Shown here in pieces: positions 8,273 to 18,607 of a stretch of 64,000 nt of DNA. The notes under the pieces were generated by a model. The model was not told where the DNA came from. It worked only from the letters and a program-made list of their open reading frames with translations, and did no database searches. Made by a program: the position numbers and the translations under genes. Positions within the stretch are counted from its first letter, which is position 1. Each line of letters opens with the position of its first letter. Origin of the DNA: Tannerellaceae bacterium (GTDB lineage: Bacteria; Bacteroidota; Bacteroidia; Bacteroidales; Tannerellaceae); assembly GCA_021201295.1 (NCBI GenBank), contig JAJQFE010000065.1:1-64000 (forward strand), given 5' to 3'.

Positions 8273-10205
8273 GCTTTTAACCAATGTCCACCTCTCTCTA
8301 GAAGACTCTACAACAGTTGTAGTTGGTAGAAATAATTCAGGAAAAACTTCTTTAGCAGAGATATTTAAAAGATTTTTTGAATCTAAAACTTTTCGGTTAG
8401 AAGATTTCAATTTAAACTCAATACAGGATTTTAGGAGAGCATGCCAAGCTTATATTGACGGGGAATCTCCTGAAATTATAAGATCCCTTATACCATCTAT
8501 TGATCTTCTTTTGACTGTTGATTATAAAGATAATCCTGCTGATTTTAGTCTTATAAGCGATTTTATTATAGATTTTGACGCAGATACAACTAATACCTTA
8601 ATAAAATTAAGTTATGAAATAAAACGAGGAGAAATAAGTCGCCTATTTGAAAACTTAGTTCCTGAAGGTGAAGATTTTTGTTTAGTTTTAGGAGAAAGGA
8701 TACCTTCTTTATTTCATATTTCTGTTTTAGCGATCGACCCGACAGATTCTTCAAATACAAAAAATGTAGAATATAAATCTTTATCTAAATTAATCAGAGT
8801 TGATTTTATTTATGCCCAGCGGGGACTTGATGATAATACAGCAAGTGAAAGAGATGTTCTTGGTAAAATTTTAAGTAATCTTTTTAAAACTTCTTCTTTG
8901 GAATCTGCACCTGAAGATATGAAGGTGTATTATGAGCAGATAGGTGAAACTATTAAACAAATTCAAAGTGATGTTAATGTTGAATTAACTGAACGGATAG
9001 GTAATTTTCTACCGGCATTATCTTTATTTGGATATCCTGGCTTATCTGACCCTAACATAAGTACAATGACTACTTTTAATGCACAATCCATTTTAGATGG
9101 ACACACAAAAATAGTTTATAAATGTGAGGATATGCTTGTATTACCTGAGTCATATAATGGGTTGGGATCTAGAAATTTGATATATATATTATTTCAATTA
9201 TATACTTACTTCCGTAATTTACAAGCTCAGCCAGTAATATCAGCTTGCCATTTAATATTTATAGAAGAACCTGAAGCTCATTTACATCCTCAAATGTAAG
9301 AGGTATTCATACAACAAGTCAACGATATAGTTATTAAATTTAGTGAACTGAATAATAATGAGGGATGGCCTGTACAATTTCTTATAAGCACTCACTCTAC
9401 TCATATTGCAAATAAAGCAGGTTTTGATTGTATTAGATATTTTTTTACAGACCCGGAACATAAAAAAACTTTAGTCCGAGATTTAAAAACTGAATTTAAA
9501 GCAGAGGAAAATAAAGAAGATCGAGATTTTATACATAAATATCTTACTTTGACTAAATGTAATCTATTTTTTGCTGATAAAGCGATTCTTATTGAAGGTG
9601 CATCTGAACGGATTATGATGCCACAAATGTTAGCAAAAGTAGATAAAGAATATGATACAAATTTAGCAATACAATATATTTCTTACGTTGAAGTAGGAGG
9701 TGCATATGCACATTACTTTTACAAATTTTTGGATTTTCTTCAAGTGAAGACTCTTATAATTACTGATTTAGATTCTGTAAAAAGAGTTAAACGGAAAGGG
9801 AGATTTGTAAGAGCGGCTTGTCAAGTATCACAGGGAGAATTTACAAGTAATTCTGGGATTACACGCTGGTTTAATAATCCGACTGAAGAAAGTCTTTTAG
9901 TAATTAAAAATAAAACACCTCTTCAGAAAATTATTAATAAAAGGCGCATTGCTTATCAGATTCCTGAAGTAACCAATACTATTCCATGTGGTAGAAGTTT
10001 TGAGGAAGCATTTATTTTAGCAAATAAATCCCTTTTTAGTATTTCTGGGAGAGGTTGTGTATTAGAAAAAAGGGTTTATGATAAAGCTGCAGAATATAGT
10101 GATAATAAATCAGATTTTGCCCTTAAATATGCTATCAATAATGTTGTTTAGAATGTACCTCAGTATATTAAAGAAGGATTATATTGGTTGGGAGAAAATA
10201 ATTAA
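8238..10205 (+). pseudogene. gajA: GajA-like OLD-family ATPase/TOPRIM nuclease, two internal stops
   Basis: A corrected length of about 655 residues. Residues 30-38 are the Walker A motif (GRNNSGKTS). Near 340-350 is the ABC-type signature end FIEEPEAHLHPQ, followed by the switch segment LISTHSTHIANK. The C-terminal half is a TOPRIM domain: ILIEGASE has the conserved glutamates (about 453 and 457) and LIITDLDS the DxD pair (about 510 and 512). TAA 9297-9299 replaces a probable Gln after PQM, and TAG 10149-10151 a probable Trp. The frame continues to TAA 10203-10205. A UvrD-like helicase starts 12 nt downstream, which is the Gabija arrangement. GajA nicks DNA at specific sites when phage replication depletes nucleotides. 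If the stops are real, the system is dead. Confidence 0.8.
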
Positions 10206-10217
10206 TATAAATAACCA

Positions 10218-11952
10218 ATGGAATTATTAAATCCTGCAGAACAAGCATCTAAACAAGCGCTAGCTGAGATGTTTGCCGCAATAAATCAGAATAGAAGTTT
10301 TTGTTTGGAGGCTGGTGCTGGAGCTGGTAAAACATATTCACTCATAGAAGCTCTCAAATATTTGATTAAAAATAAAGCAAAACAGCTTCTAAAACGGAAT
10401 CAACGCATAGCTTGTATTACATTTACAAATGTTGCTAAAAATGAGATAAATGCTCGGATAGATAATCATCCTGCTGTATTTTCCGAAACTATTCATGCTT
10501 TTTCATGGAATTTATTAAAAGGATTTCAAAAAGAAATGATCTCTTATATTCCTGATTTAAATGAGAGACGGAAAGAGCGCATAGATGAAATTGGTGGATT
10601 GACAAATCAAAAAGTAAGCTATGATTTAGGATATCCCAAAGTAACGGAAGAAGAAGTCACACTTCATCATAATGACGTAATACAATTAATGTGTCATTTT
10701 TTGACACATAAAAAATTTTAATTGCTTTTAATAAGTTTGTATCCAATTTTGCTTATTGATGAATATCAAGATACAAATGCAAAATTAGCGGCACATATAA
10801 TTGATAATCTTATAGAAAATAATTCACATATCTTAATTAGCTGGTTTGGCGATCATTGGCAAAAGATTTATGGAACGGCTTCCTGTGGTTTGATAAAATC
10901 AGATAAAATAATTGTAATAGGAAAAATGCTAATTTCAGATCAAAAGCCAATATTGTTGAGGTATTAAATAAAATACGACCAGAATTGCCGCAACAACCTA
11001 AAGATCCAGATTCAGAAGGACAGATTAATATATATCATACAAATAATTGGAAAGGAGAAAGACGTACCGGGAGTCATTGGTTAGGGGATTTACCAGCAGA
11101 AATAGCTCATATATATTTAGAACAGATTATTGATTTATTAAAAAATAAAGGGTGGGAGTTTACTCCTTCACAAACAAAGATTTTAATGCTTACGAACAAC
11201 ATACTAGCCGAAGAGCAGTATTATTCTTCGATTGCAAGTATATTTCAAGATTCAGATGATTATTTGAAAAAAATAATCCTTATATCGAGTTTTTTATAGA
11301 TGTTATTGAAACTGCAGTTGAAAATTACGAACAAAAGAGATATGGAGCTATGTCTGAAATGCTAGGTAGTTATGCCCCAATATTTAGAACTCTTGAGGAT
11401 AAAATAAAATGGAAAAATGATTTTGATAAATTAATAGAACTAAGAGAGGAAGGAACTATAGGAGATGTAATAAATCATCTTAGTGTTACTCATCATCCGA
11501 GATTATCTCATAAATTAGAGGAGAGGGAACATAAATTTATCAAATTGTCAAAATTAGAAGAGATTCCTGAAGAAGAACAAAGATTTTATGATATAATTAA
11601 TAGCCTAAAAAATATAAAATATAAAGAGATTATTGCTCTTTCAGGATACATAAATGATAAAACACCATTTTCTACTAAACATGGTGTAAAAGGAGCACAG
11701 TTTGAAAATGTATTGATAATTTGTGGAAGAGGATGGAATCAATACAATTGGAGTCAAATGTTAGAATGGGTTTGTAATGGTATACCTAAAGGAAAAGAAG
11801 AAACATTTGAAAGAAGTCGAAATTTATTTTATGTAGCCTGTTCACGACCTAAAATGAGATTAGCAATATTATTCACTCAAATATTATCTCCTGCTGCTCT
11901 TAATACTATTGAAAGTTGGTTTGGAAAAGAAAATATTATAGAATTGGATTAA
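10218..11952 (+). pseudogene. gajB: GajB-like UvrD/Rep superfamily 1 helicase, three lesions
   Basis: SF1 helicase motifs appear in order: EAGAGAGKT (Walker A, residues 31-39), ACITFTNVAKNEI (motif Ia), ILLIDEYQDTN (motif II), GDHWQKIYG (motif III), HGVKGAQFENVLI (motif V) and LFYVACSRPKMRL (motif VI). Lesions are TAA 10719-10721, an A-run loss at 10922-10926 (five A, six needed) and another at 11267-11273 (seven A, eight needed). Corrected length is about 578 residues. It follows the GajA-like gene by 12 nt on the same strand, so the two form one operon. In Gabija, GajB senses or unwinds DNA ends and activates GajA. All helicase motifs survive, so decay, if real, is recent. Confidence 0.8.
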
Positions 11953-11990
11953 TTAAAGAATTTATAGTCTATAATAAACTATTAATCTTG

Positions 11991-12012
11991 TTTGGGAACA
12001 ATTTGGGAACAA
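11991..12012. repeat. Tandem 11-bp direct repeats at the element end
   Basis: TTTGGGAACAA occurs twice back to back (11991-12001 and 12002-12012), about 55 nt from the 3' end of tRNA-Leu. Short direct repeats beside a tRNA 3' end suit integrase arm-binding sites or the edge of an attachment site. The matching left end lies outside the window, so the att core is not defined. Confidence 0.5.
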
Positions 12013-12066
12013 AAGATGAAAAGAAAAAGCACAACTGATGATTTTCAGCTACGCTTTTGTTTTTTG

Positions 12067-12150
12067 TACCCAGAGCTGGGATCGAACCAGCATGAGAATT
12101 ACCCCACTGGTGTTTGAGACCAGCGCGTCTACCAATTCCGCCATCTGGGC
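12067..12150 (-). tRNA. tRNA-Leu (CAA)
   Basis: The 84-nt class II tRNA runs from G at 12150 to the discriminator A at 12067. The acceptor arm is GCCCAGA with TCTGGGT, the D-arm region is GGAATTGGTAGACGC, and the anticodon stem CTGGT/ACCAG encloses CTCAAAC, giving anticodon CAA. A long variable arm and the T-loop GGTTCGATCCC are present. CCA is not encoded. Its 3' end faces the integrated element and is the likely attachment site. Confidence 0.95.
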
Positions 12151-12302
12151 ATTTTCCTTTAATGCGTTGCAAAGATAGTAGTTTTTTTTTACCTGACAAA
12201 TCTTACTTCTATTTTTTCATTTATTGCAGATTACAGTAGAATAATTCCCTGAATATTTCGTTTCTTTGTATATACTGTGTTTAACTAAAAGAGAGCTATC
12301 AT

Positions 12303-13382
12303 ATGAAAGATAATTACTGCGTTATTATGGGAGGTGGAATCGGTAGCCGGTTCTGGCCTTTCAGCAGAGAGAGTTACCCCAAACAGTTCCTTGACTTTTT
12401 TGGTAGCGGACGTTCTTTACTACAGATGACCTTTGACCGTTTCGCCAAAATTATTCCTGTTGAGAATATATACATCGTTACCAATGAGGCATATGCCAAA
12501 CTGATTGCAGAACAACTGCCGGAAATCAACGAAAGCCAGATCCTGCTGGAACCCTGCCGCAGAAATACGGCTCCCTGTATTGCATACGCATCTTACCATA
12601 TAAAAGCCTGTAATCCGAATGCCAATATTGTAGTGGCTCCTTCTGACCACCTGATATTGAAAGAAGATGCCTTCCTGAGAGATGTGCAGAAAGGGTTGGA
12701 ATTCGTCAAGGAAAACAAGGCTTTAGTCACCTTAGGAATACGTCCCAGCCGTCCGAAAACAGGCTATGGATATATCCAGAGTAGTGACACCATGTTAGGA
12801 GATTTCACTAAAGTGAAAACATTTACGGAAAAACCAAACCTGGAACTGGCAAAGATCTTCCAGGAAAGTGGTGAATTCTTCTGGAACTCAGGACTATTCC
12901 TCTGGAATGTAAATAGCATTCTGGATGCCTTTGAAAAATTCCTCCCGGATATTACTGCCCGTTTTAATTTAGGCATGGATAAATTTAATACACCAGAAGA
13001 AAAAGATTTCATCCAGGAAAACTTTCCTTGCTGCCTGAATATATCCATTGATTACGGTATCATGGAAAAAGCGGACAATGTCTATATGTTATGTGTAGAC
13101 TTCAGATGGGCGGACTTAGGGACCTGGGGATCCTTACACGATCTTTACAAAAAAGATCTCAACCGGAATGCGATCCTGAAAACAAATGCCATGCTGTATG
13201 AATGTTCAGGAAATATTATTGCCCTTAATGATCCCAACCGTTTGGTCGTAGTGCAGGGATTGGACGATTTTATTATTGCTGAGTCCGGAAATGTTTTATT
13301 GATCTGTAAGAAAGAGGATGAAGCGCGGATCAAGGAATTTGTAGCAGATGCCCAGTTGAAATATGAGAAGGAATTTATCTGA
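12303..13382 (+). CDS. manC: Mannose-1-phosphate guanylyltransferase
   Basis: 359 residues, intact. It joins GTP and mannose-1-phosphate into GDP-mannose, the precursor of surface glycans and GDP-fucose. The nucleotidyltransferase signature GGGIGSRFWP is at residues 10-19, LEPCRRNTAPCIAYAS is the substrate loop, VVAPSDHLI carries the metal aspartate, and TFTEKPN and FFWNSGLFLW are the usual later motifs. The protein lacks the C-terminal isomerase domain of the fused enzymes, as is normal in Bacteroidales. It is a single gene read away from the tRNA, ends with TGA, and is followed by a hairpin shared with the converging permease gene. Confidence 0.92.
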   Translation: MKDNYCVIMGGGIGSRFWPFSRESYPKQFLDFFGSGRSLLQMTFDRFAKIIPVENIYIVTNEAYAKLIAEQLPEINESQILLEPCRRNTAPCIAYASYHIKACNPNANIVVAPSDHLILKEDAFLRDVQKGLEFVKENKALVTLGIRPSRPKTGYGYIQSSDTMLGDFTKVKTFTEKPNLELAKIFQESGEFFWNSGLFLWNVNSILDAFEKFLPDITARFNLGMDKFNTPEEKDFIQENFPCCLNISIDYGIMEKADNVYMLCVDFRWADLGTWGSLHDLYKKDLNRNAILKTNAMLYECSGNIIALNDPNRLVVVQGLDDFIIAESGNVLLICKKEDEARIKEFVADAQLKYEKEFI

Positions 13383-13414
13383 TTAATCAATACGATATAC
13401 TTTTAAACAAACTA

Positions 13415-13447
13415 AGCTGTCTCATCTATCGGAGGCAGCTTTTTCTT
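13415..13447. terminator. Bidirectional intrinsic terminator
   Basis: AGCTGTCTC 13415-13423 pairs with GAGGCAGCT 13432-13440 (one G-U pair), followed by a T-rich run. It lies between converging manC (+) and the lolE-like gene (-). Confidence 0.75.
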
Positions 13448-13463
13448 TTATTCCTTTTTCCTG

Positions 13464-14687
13464 TTACTGAAGCAACCTTTTCCATAAATACCGTACCGGA
13501 TACCAGGCAGACAAAAAGCCTATGGAGATCACCGTAACAAATACAGCGATGATATCACTTAATTCCACCCGCACCGGATAAGCATTGATAATAAACGCAT
13601 CCGTAGTCTGGCCCAGTTGAAGCCAGCCAAATTCCTGCTGTAGAAAACATAAAATAACCCCGATCCCTATACCTATCACGGCTCCGAAACCGGAGATCAT
13701 CCAACCTTCAAACAGGAAGATCCGGCGGATAAGGGAATGATCGGCTCCCATATTTTTTAAGGTACGGACATCTCCCTGTTTTTCGATCATCAGCATACAA
13801 AGAGACCCGACTACATTAAACAGGGCAATCGCCAGGATAAAGCTCAGGATCAGGAAAGTCATCCATTTTTCGATCTGCATCATCCGGAAAGAGGCTTCCT
13901 GCTGTTCATACCGGTCCTGTACGAGATACTCTTCTCCCAGAATAGAACGGATCTGCTTTTTGACCGCTTCCACATCCGTTTTATCAGCTAATTTCAATTC
14001 CAATGCACTTACCTCTGTTTCATACCGAAAGAGTTCCCGGGCTAAGGAAAGAGGGACAAGCATATAGTTTTCATCATATATCTGCTGATTGACCCGGAAC
14101 ACGGCGCTGATATAGGCATATTCCAGATTGAATGAGGTCGCCGGATTCGTCATATTTACCCGTTCATCCCGTTTCGGAGCATAGATCTCTAACGGTGAAA
14201 CAAAACCGACATTGATCCCCAGGGAATAGGCCAGTCCGATTCCTAACATGGCATAATTCACTACCTCATCCTGTAAAAGAAATTCTCCGTCCAGCAGCAC
14301 ACGGTCAATATGGGTCAACCGGTCAAACTGTTCATCCACCCCTTTGACCACCACAATATCCTGACGTTCCTTATAGCGGACCAGCGCATTATCTTCCAAT
14401 ACTTCTCCCACCACCCAAACTTCTGGTAATTCCCGGACTTGTTGGAAAGCGTTCGTTCCGGGATCAAAAACCTTTCCCGTACGGGGAGTGATTTTCAGTT
14501 CAGGATCAAAATCACTGAACAGGGAAAAAACCAGGTCGCTGAAACCGTTATATACTGACAACGTACATATTAGTGCAATGGTAGCCACCACCACCCCACA
14601 CACAGATACCATAGAAATAATATTAATGGCATTATGTGATTTTTTAGAGAAGAGGTAACGTCGCGCAATATAAAACGGGAGATTCAA
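13464..14687 (-). CDS. LolC/E-type FtsX-like ABC permease
   Basis: 407 residues with the LolC/E layout: an N-terminal membrane helix after FYIARRYLFSKKSHNAINI, a large periplasmic domain (about residues 50-265), and three C-terminal helices starting near KWMTFLILSFILAIALFNVVG. The family extracts lipoproteins from the inner membrane for sorting. In Bacteroidota the exact substrate is often unproven. No matching ATPase gene is in the window. It is last in the minus-strand group aroQ-pyk-O-methyltransferase-rbfA-permease and starts 8 nt after rbfA. No lesion. Confidence 0.82.
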   Translation of the reverse strand: MNLPFYIARRYLFSKKSHNAINIISMVSVCGVVVATIALICTLSVYNGFSDLVFSLFSDFDPELKITPRTGKVFDPGTNAFQQVRELPEVWVVGEVLEDNALVRYKERQDIVVVKGVDEQFDRLTHIDRVLLDGEFLLQDEVVNYAMLGIGLAYSLGINVGFVSPLEIYAPKRDERVNMTNPATSFNLEYAYISAVFRVNQQIYDENYMLVPLSLARELFRYETEVSALELKLADKTDVEAVKKQIRSILGEEYLVQDRYEQQEASFRMMQIEKWMTFLILSFILAIALFNVVGSLCMLMIEKQGDVRTLKNMGADHSLIRRIFLFEGWMISGFGAVIGIGIGVILCFLQQEFGWLQLGQTTDAFIINAYPVRVELSDIIAVFVTVISIGFLSAWYPVRYLWKRLLQ

Positions 14688-14694
14688 TGTGGAG

Positions 14695-15030
14695 TTACTT
14701 TTTTAACAGATTATCAATATTCTCTATATAATCCAGAGAGTCATCAATATAAAAACTCAATTCGGGGATTTTACGTAATTGCAGGTGTACCCGTTGTCCC
14801 AGGTCAAAACGGATCGCTTTCGTATTGGCGCGGATAGCCTCCAGTATTTCCGGTTCCTTTTCGGAAGGAAAAATGCTTACATACACTTTAGCCAGTCCCA
14901 GATCTGGGCTTACCCGTACTGCTGATACAGAGATCAGTGTGCCCGGCATTCCTTTGGTTTGTTTCAAAAATATATCTCCCAGCTCCTTTTGCAATAAGCG
15001 GCCTATTTTCTTTAGTCTTGTACTTTTCAT
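14695..15030 (-). CDS. rbfA: Ribosome-binding factor A
   Basis: 111 residues, the normal size for RbfA, a KH-fold protein that helps mature the 30S subunit (16S 5' end and cold adaptation). Typical features are the start RLKKIGRLLQKELGDIF, the middle DLGLAKVYVSIFP, and the end RKIPELSFYIDDSLDYIENID, which matches the family's P-x-L-x-F-x-x-D-x-S segment. It lies 9 nt downstream of the O-methyltransferase gene, in one transcript. Confidence 0.9.
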   Translation of the reverse strand: MKSTRLKKIGRLLQKELGDIFLKQTKGMPGTLISVSAVRVSPDLGLAKVYVSIFPSEKEPEILEAIRANTKAIRFDLGQRVHLQLRKIPELSFYIDDSLDYIENIDNLLKK

Positions 15031-15039
15031 ATCTCTACT

Positions 15040-15675
15040 TTATTTTTTCCAGATCATTGTCAATCCGTCCCGTAACGGCAGAATCACTTTTTCTATCCGG
15101 GTATCTTCTTTAATCTTTTCATTGAACGCCAGGATCCCAAGGGTTTGTTTATCTGACGGATGTGGCTTTTCCACGACTTTCCCATCCCATAAGATATTGT
15201 CTGCCAGGATCACCCCTCCGGAACGAACCTTTGGGAATACCAGGTCATAATACTTGGAATACAGTCGTTTATCCGCATCAATAAATACCAGGTCAAACGT
15301 TTCTTCCAATGTGGGAATAATCTCCATCGCATCCCCGAAATGAACCTGTATGTTCTCTTTATAAGGAGAACAGGAGAGATATTTCATTATGAAATCCTCC
15401 ATCTCATCGTTAATCTCCAGTGTATGGATCAGCCCTTCTTCTACCATCCCTTCCGCCATGCAGAGAGTAGCATAGGCCGTATAGGTACCGATCTCCAAAA
15501 TACGTTTCGGACGAAGCATCCGGCAAATCATCTTCAAGAACCGTCCCTGTAAATGGCCGGACAACATACGCGGACGAAGCAGGTTCACATTCGCATCCCG
15601 GTTCAGGGCTGATAACAGTTCCCCCTCTTCATCTATATGTGAAAGAATATAGTCGTCTAACGCTTCCGTTATCAT
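15040..15675 (-). CDS. SAM-dependent O-methyltransferase (class 3, catechol type)
   Basis: 211 residues. The SAM-binding motif I reads RILEIGTYTAYATLCMAEG, followed by the acidic LEINDE, then LVFIDADKRLYSKYYD (metal-binding aspartates) and GGVILADNILWDG. This matches methyltransferase family 3 (caffeoyl-CoA/catechol O-methyltransferase-like). Its substrate in Bacteroidota is unknown. The start codon overlaps the pyk stop by one base (TAATG), so translation is probably coupled to pyk. Confidence 0.85.
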   Translation of the reverse strand: MITEALDDYILSHIDEEGELLSALNRDANVNLLRPRMLSGHLQGRFLKMICRMLRPKRILEIGTYTAYATLCMAEGMVEEGLIHTLEINDEMEDFIMKYLSCSPYKENIQVHFGDAMEIIPTLEETFDLVFIDADKRLYSKYYDLVFPKVRSGGVILADNILWDGKVVEKPHPSDKQTLGILAFNEKIKEDTRIEKVILPLRDGLTMIWKK

Positions 15676-17129
15676 TACAACTCCTTAAAAGTAGGCAGCG
15701 AATACTTTTCTCCGGCATCCAGCACTTTCCCTACGTTATTGATCTCCAGGAAAGTGGTTCCTCCGCCTTCCCCGAAGCTACCGCTCAGATAGGCAACCAT
15801 ATTGTTACGGTTGATGTGCCCACTATGGATTAATTCATTCAGGGCATCCATAAAATAACCCCGGCGGCTGTCGTTCCAGGGCTGATAGTCTGCCCACACG
15901 CCATAAGATAATCCTAACTGACGCATCACTACCTGGTTATAACAAATAGCATATACGGTAGCAGTCCCACGAAAAGCGGCCAGGTAACGGGCCGTTCTTC
16001 CGGTATGGCTATCCGTAATAATGGCCCTTACATGTAATTTAGCAGACGACTTCACGGCTTGTTTAGCTAAAAAAGAGGTAATATCCAGGTCATTTCCATT
16101 AATTGGAACACGAATGTCATTTGCCGCCAGTTTGGTCTTTTCTGCCTCACGGGCCACTTTCGCCATCGTTGCCACAGCTTCTACCGGATATTTCCCGTAA
16201 GCCGTCTTACCACTCAGCATAATAGCATCCGTACGATAATAAATGGCATTGGCTATATCTGTAATCTCCGCACGGGTAGGCCGTGGATTAGTGATCATTG
16301 AATGCAACATCTGAGTGGCCACGATCACAGGTTTCTTCACTTCTACACATTTACGGATCAGTACCCGCTAAATACCCGGTATCTTTTCTGCGGGAACCTC
16401 AATACTCAGATCACCACGGGCAATCATAATTCCATAAGCGACTTCCAGGATCTCATCAATATTATTCGCCCCTTCCTGATTCTCTATTTTTGCAATGATC
16501 TTGATAGGGCTGTTATGCTCATCCAGGATCCGCTGAATATCCAGAACGTCCTGTTTGCTACGGACAAAAGAATGGGCAATGAAATCGAGATTATTTTTTA
16601 TACAGTACTGGATATTATTCCTGTCTCTTTCTGTCAAAGAAGGCAGATTGATCCGGACACCCGGAACATTCACACTTTTACGGCTTCCTAAGGTAGCATC
16701 ATTACCAATTTCACATACCAGATAATCCGCATGTTTTTCAATCACACGCATTTCAAGTTCTCCGTCATCGATCAACATATCTCCGCCGATCTCCATATCA
16801 TTGACGAAATTCGGATAAGAGACACAGATACAATCATGTGTGGTTTCTCCTTCCAGATTTCCCATCACCTTGACATGATCACCGGTTTTAAATTTAATCG
16901 GATTCTTAGCGATCGTGGTTCTCACTTCCGACCCTTTGGTATCCATCAGGATAGCAATCCGGTCAGAAACCTGGCGTACGTTCCCGACCACCCGGTTAAA
17001 CCCGTCTTCATTCATATGTGCCGAATTCAAACGAACCACATTCATTCCCGCTTTATATAAAGCCTGTATAAAATCCACATCACAACGCTGATCGGAAATA
17101 GTAGCAACAATTTTAGTATGCTTAATCAT
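15675..17129 (-). pseudogene. pyk: Pyruvate kinase, internal TAG
   Basis: About 484 residues if read through. The N-terminal part holds the barrel start (TKIVATISDQRCDVDFIQ), the substrate loop IIAKIENQEG and the catalytic MIARGDLSIEVP. TAG at 16368-16370 interrupts the highly conserved EKIPGI*RVLI, where the family has Gln (CAG), so a single C-to-T change explains it. The frame then continues with KKPVIVATQMLHSMI and a C-terminal regulatory domain to TAA 15675-15677. Pyruvate kinase makes ATP from phosphoenolpyruvate. The truncated 253-residue product would lack the end of the barrel and the regulatory domain. It lies between aroQ and the O-methyltransferase. Read-through, a sequencing error or real loss are all possible. 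Confidence 0.88.
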
Positions 17130-17189
17130 AATTCAATAAACTATTAAAACCTTTATAAACTTCTAACCTAATTATATAAACACCCTCAC

Positions 17190-17606
17190 TTACAAAAAGG
17201 ATTCTATGGCAAGACGATACGAATCCAGGCCAAATCCCAGGATCACTCCTTTGCAGGCGGCCGAGATCATAGATATATGCCGGAAAGATTCACGGGTATG
17301 CACATTGGAGATATGTACTTCCACCACCGGAGTTTCTACCGCTTTAATGGCATCATGAAGCGCAATGGAAGTATGCGTATACGCACCGGCATTCAGAATG
17401 ATTCCATCATATTCAAAGCCCACCTCATGGATCTTATTGATCAGTTCACCCTCTACATTACTTTGATAATAGATAATCTCACATTGCGGACATCCAGCAC
17501 GTAATTCTTCCAGGTAGTTTTCAAAGGAAGTATTCCCATATACAGTAGGTTCACGCTTTCCCAGTAAATTAAGATTGGGGCCATTGATAATCTGGATCTT
17601 CTTCAT
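17190..17606 (-). CDS. aroQ: 3-dehydroquinate dehydratase, type II
   Basis: 138 residues, normal for the type II dodecameric enzyme that removes water from 3-dehydroquinate in the shikimate pathway. The signature INGPNLNLLGKREP is followed by YG (flexible lid, catalytic Tyr), NAGAYTHTSIALHDA, the EVHISNVHTRESFR substrate loop and SAACKGVILGFG. It is first in the minus-strand group and diverges from xerD. No lesion. Confidence 0.92.
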   Translation of the reverse strand: MKKIQIINGPNLNLLGKREPTVYGNTSFENYLEELRAGCPQCEIIYYQSNVEGELINKIHEVGFEYDGIILNAGAYTHTSIALHDAIKAVETPVVEVHISNVHTRESFRHISMISAACKGVILGFGLDSYRLAIESFL

Positions 17607-17623
17607 TTTCCTGTAACTTTAAT

Positions 17624-17631
17624 TACCTTTG
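17624..17631 (+). promoter_or_regulatory. -7 box likely serving xerD
   Basis: TACCTTTG fits the TAnnTTTG consensus, 71 nt before the xerD start, in the divergent aroQ/xerD gap. A -33 element is not clear. Confidence 0.4.
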
Positions 17632-17701
17632 CTCCGTATCCCGGAACCATCCGGCAAAGGTAAGCATTTTATTTTACACATATATTAATAGACAAAGAAC
17701 A

Positions 17702-18607
17702 ATGCAACAGGGGAAAGATATTGTTAATAAATACCAAATTTACCTACGCCTTGAGAAATCCCTTTCTCCTAACTCCGTAGAAGCCTACCTGACCGATCTG
17801 CAGAAACTGCTCCGATTTATTCTCAGTGAACAGATCCCGGTGACTGAAGTCACCTATGCCCATTTGCAGCAATTTGTGGCTCAACTACACGATATAGGAA
17901 TCCATCCCCGTTCCCAGGCCAGGATCATTTCAGGAATTAAATCCTTTTACCGGTTCCTGTTGTTGGAAGACTATATCCAGAGTGACCCCACAGAATTACT
18001 CGAATCACCCAAAATCGGGTTAAAACTACCGGAAATCCTGACGGTGAATGAGATCAATAAAATGATAGAATGTATTGATCTTTCCCTACCGGAAGGACAA
18101 AGGAACAGAGCCATCCTGGAGGTACTCTACAGTTGTGGGTTACGGGTATCGGAATTAACCGCTTTACGTTTTTCCGATGTCTATTTTGAAGAAGGATTTA
18201 TCAAAGTGGAAGGAAAAGGCAGTAAACAAAGATTAGTACCGATTTCCCCCGTCGCCCTTCATGAAATAAAAAACTATCTTTATGACCGGAACAGGATCCA
18301 GGTAAAAAAAGGGTTTGAAGATATTCTGTTCCTAAGCCGCAGGGGAACCAGTCTCTCCCGGATTATGATCTTTCATATGATCAAACAATACACCGGGATG
18401 GCGGGTATAAAAAAAAATATCAGTCCCCATACGTTTCGCCATTCATTTGCTACCCATCTGCTGGAAGGAGGAGCCAACCTACGGGCAATCCAGGAAATGT
18501 TAGGACACGAAAAAATCACCACTACGGAAATATATACCCATATAGACCGTGAATTCCTGCGAAGAGAAATCCTGGAACACCATCCCAGGAATAAAAAGAA
18601 ATCCTGA
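17702..18607 (+). CDS. xerD: Site-specific tyrosine recombinase XerD
   Basis: 301 residues, intact. An N-terminal SAM-like core-binding domain (LSPNSVEAYLTDLQKLL) is followed by the catalytic domain with the first Arg in YSCGLRVSELTALR, the Lys region KVEGKGSKQRLVPI, the HxxR box SPHTFRHSFATHLLEGG, LGHEKITTTEIYTHID with the second His and the Tyr nucleophile, and the C-terminal FLRREILEHHP helix. It resolves chromosome dimers at dif with its partner. Length and context (beside aroQ, away from the element) mark it as the host gene and not an integrase. It ends with TGA. Confidence 0.93.
   Translation: MQQGKDIVNKYQIYLRLEKSLSPNSVEAYLTDLQKLLRFILSEQIPVTEVTYAHLQQFVAQLHDIGIHPRSQARIISGIKSFYRFLLLEDYIQSDPTELLESPKIGLKLPEILTVNEINKMIECIDLSLPEGQRNRAILEVLYSCGLRVSELTALRFSDVYFEEGFIKVEGKGSKQRLVPISPVALHEIKNYLYDRNRIQVKKGFEDILFLSRRGTSLSRIMIFHMIKQYTGMAGIKKNISPHTFRHSFATHLLEGGANLRAIQEMLGHEKITTTEIYTHIDREFLRREILEHHPRNKKKS

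Noticed and set aside
11969-12199. 76-residue minus-strand open frame
   Set aside because: It runs through the tRNA-Leu gene and the direct repeats; a coding role is implausible.
17702-18607. Second mobile-element integrase
   Set aside because: Length, SAM-like N-terminal domain and gene context identify a host XerD; there are no att-like repeats or cargo around it.
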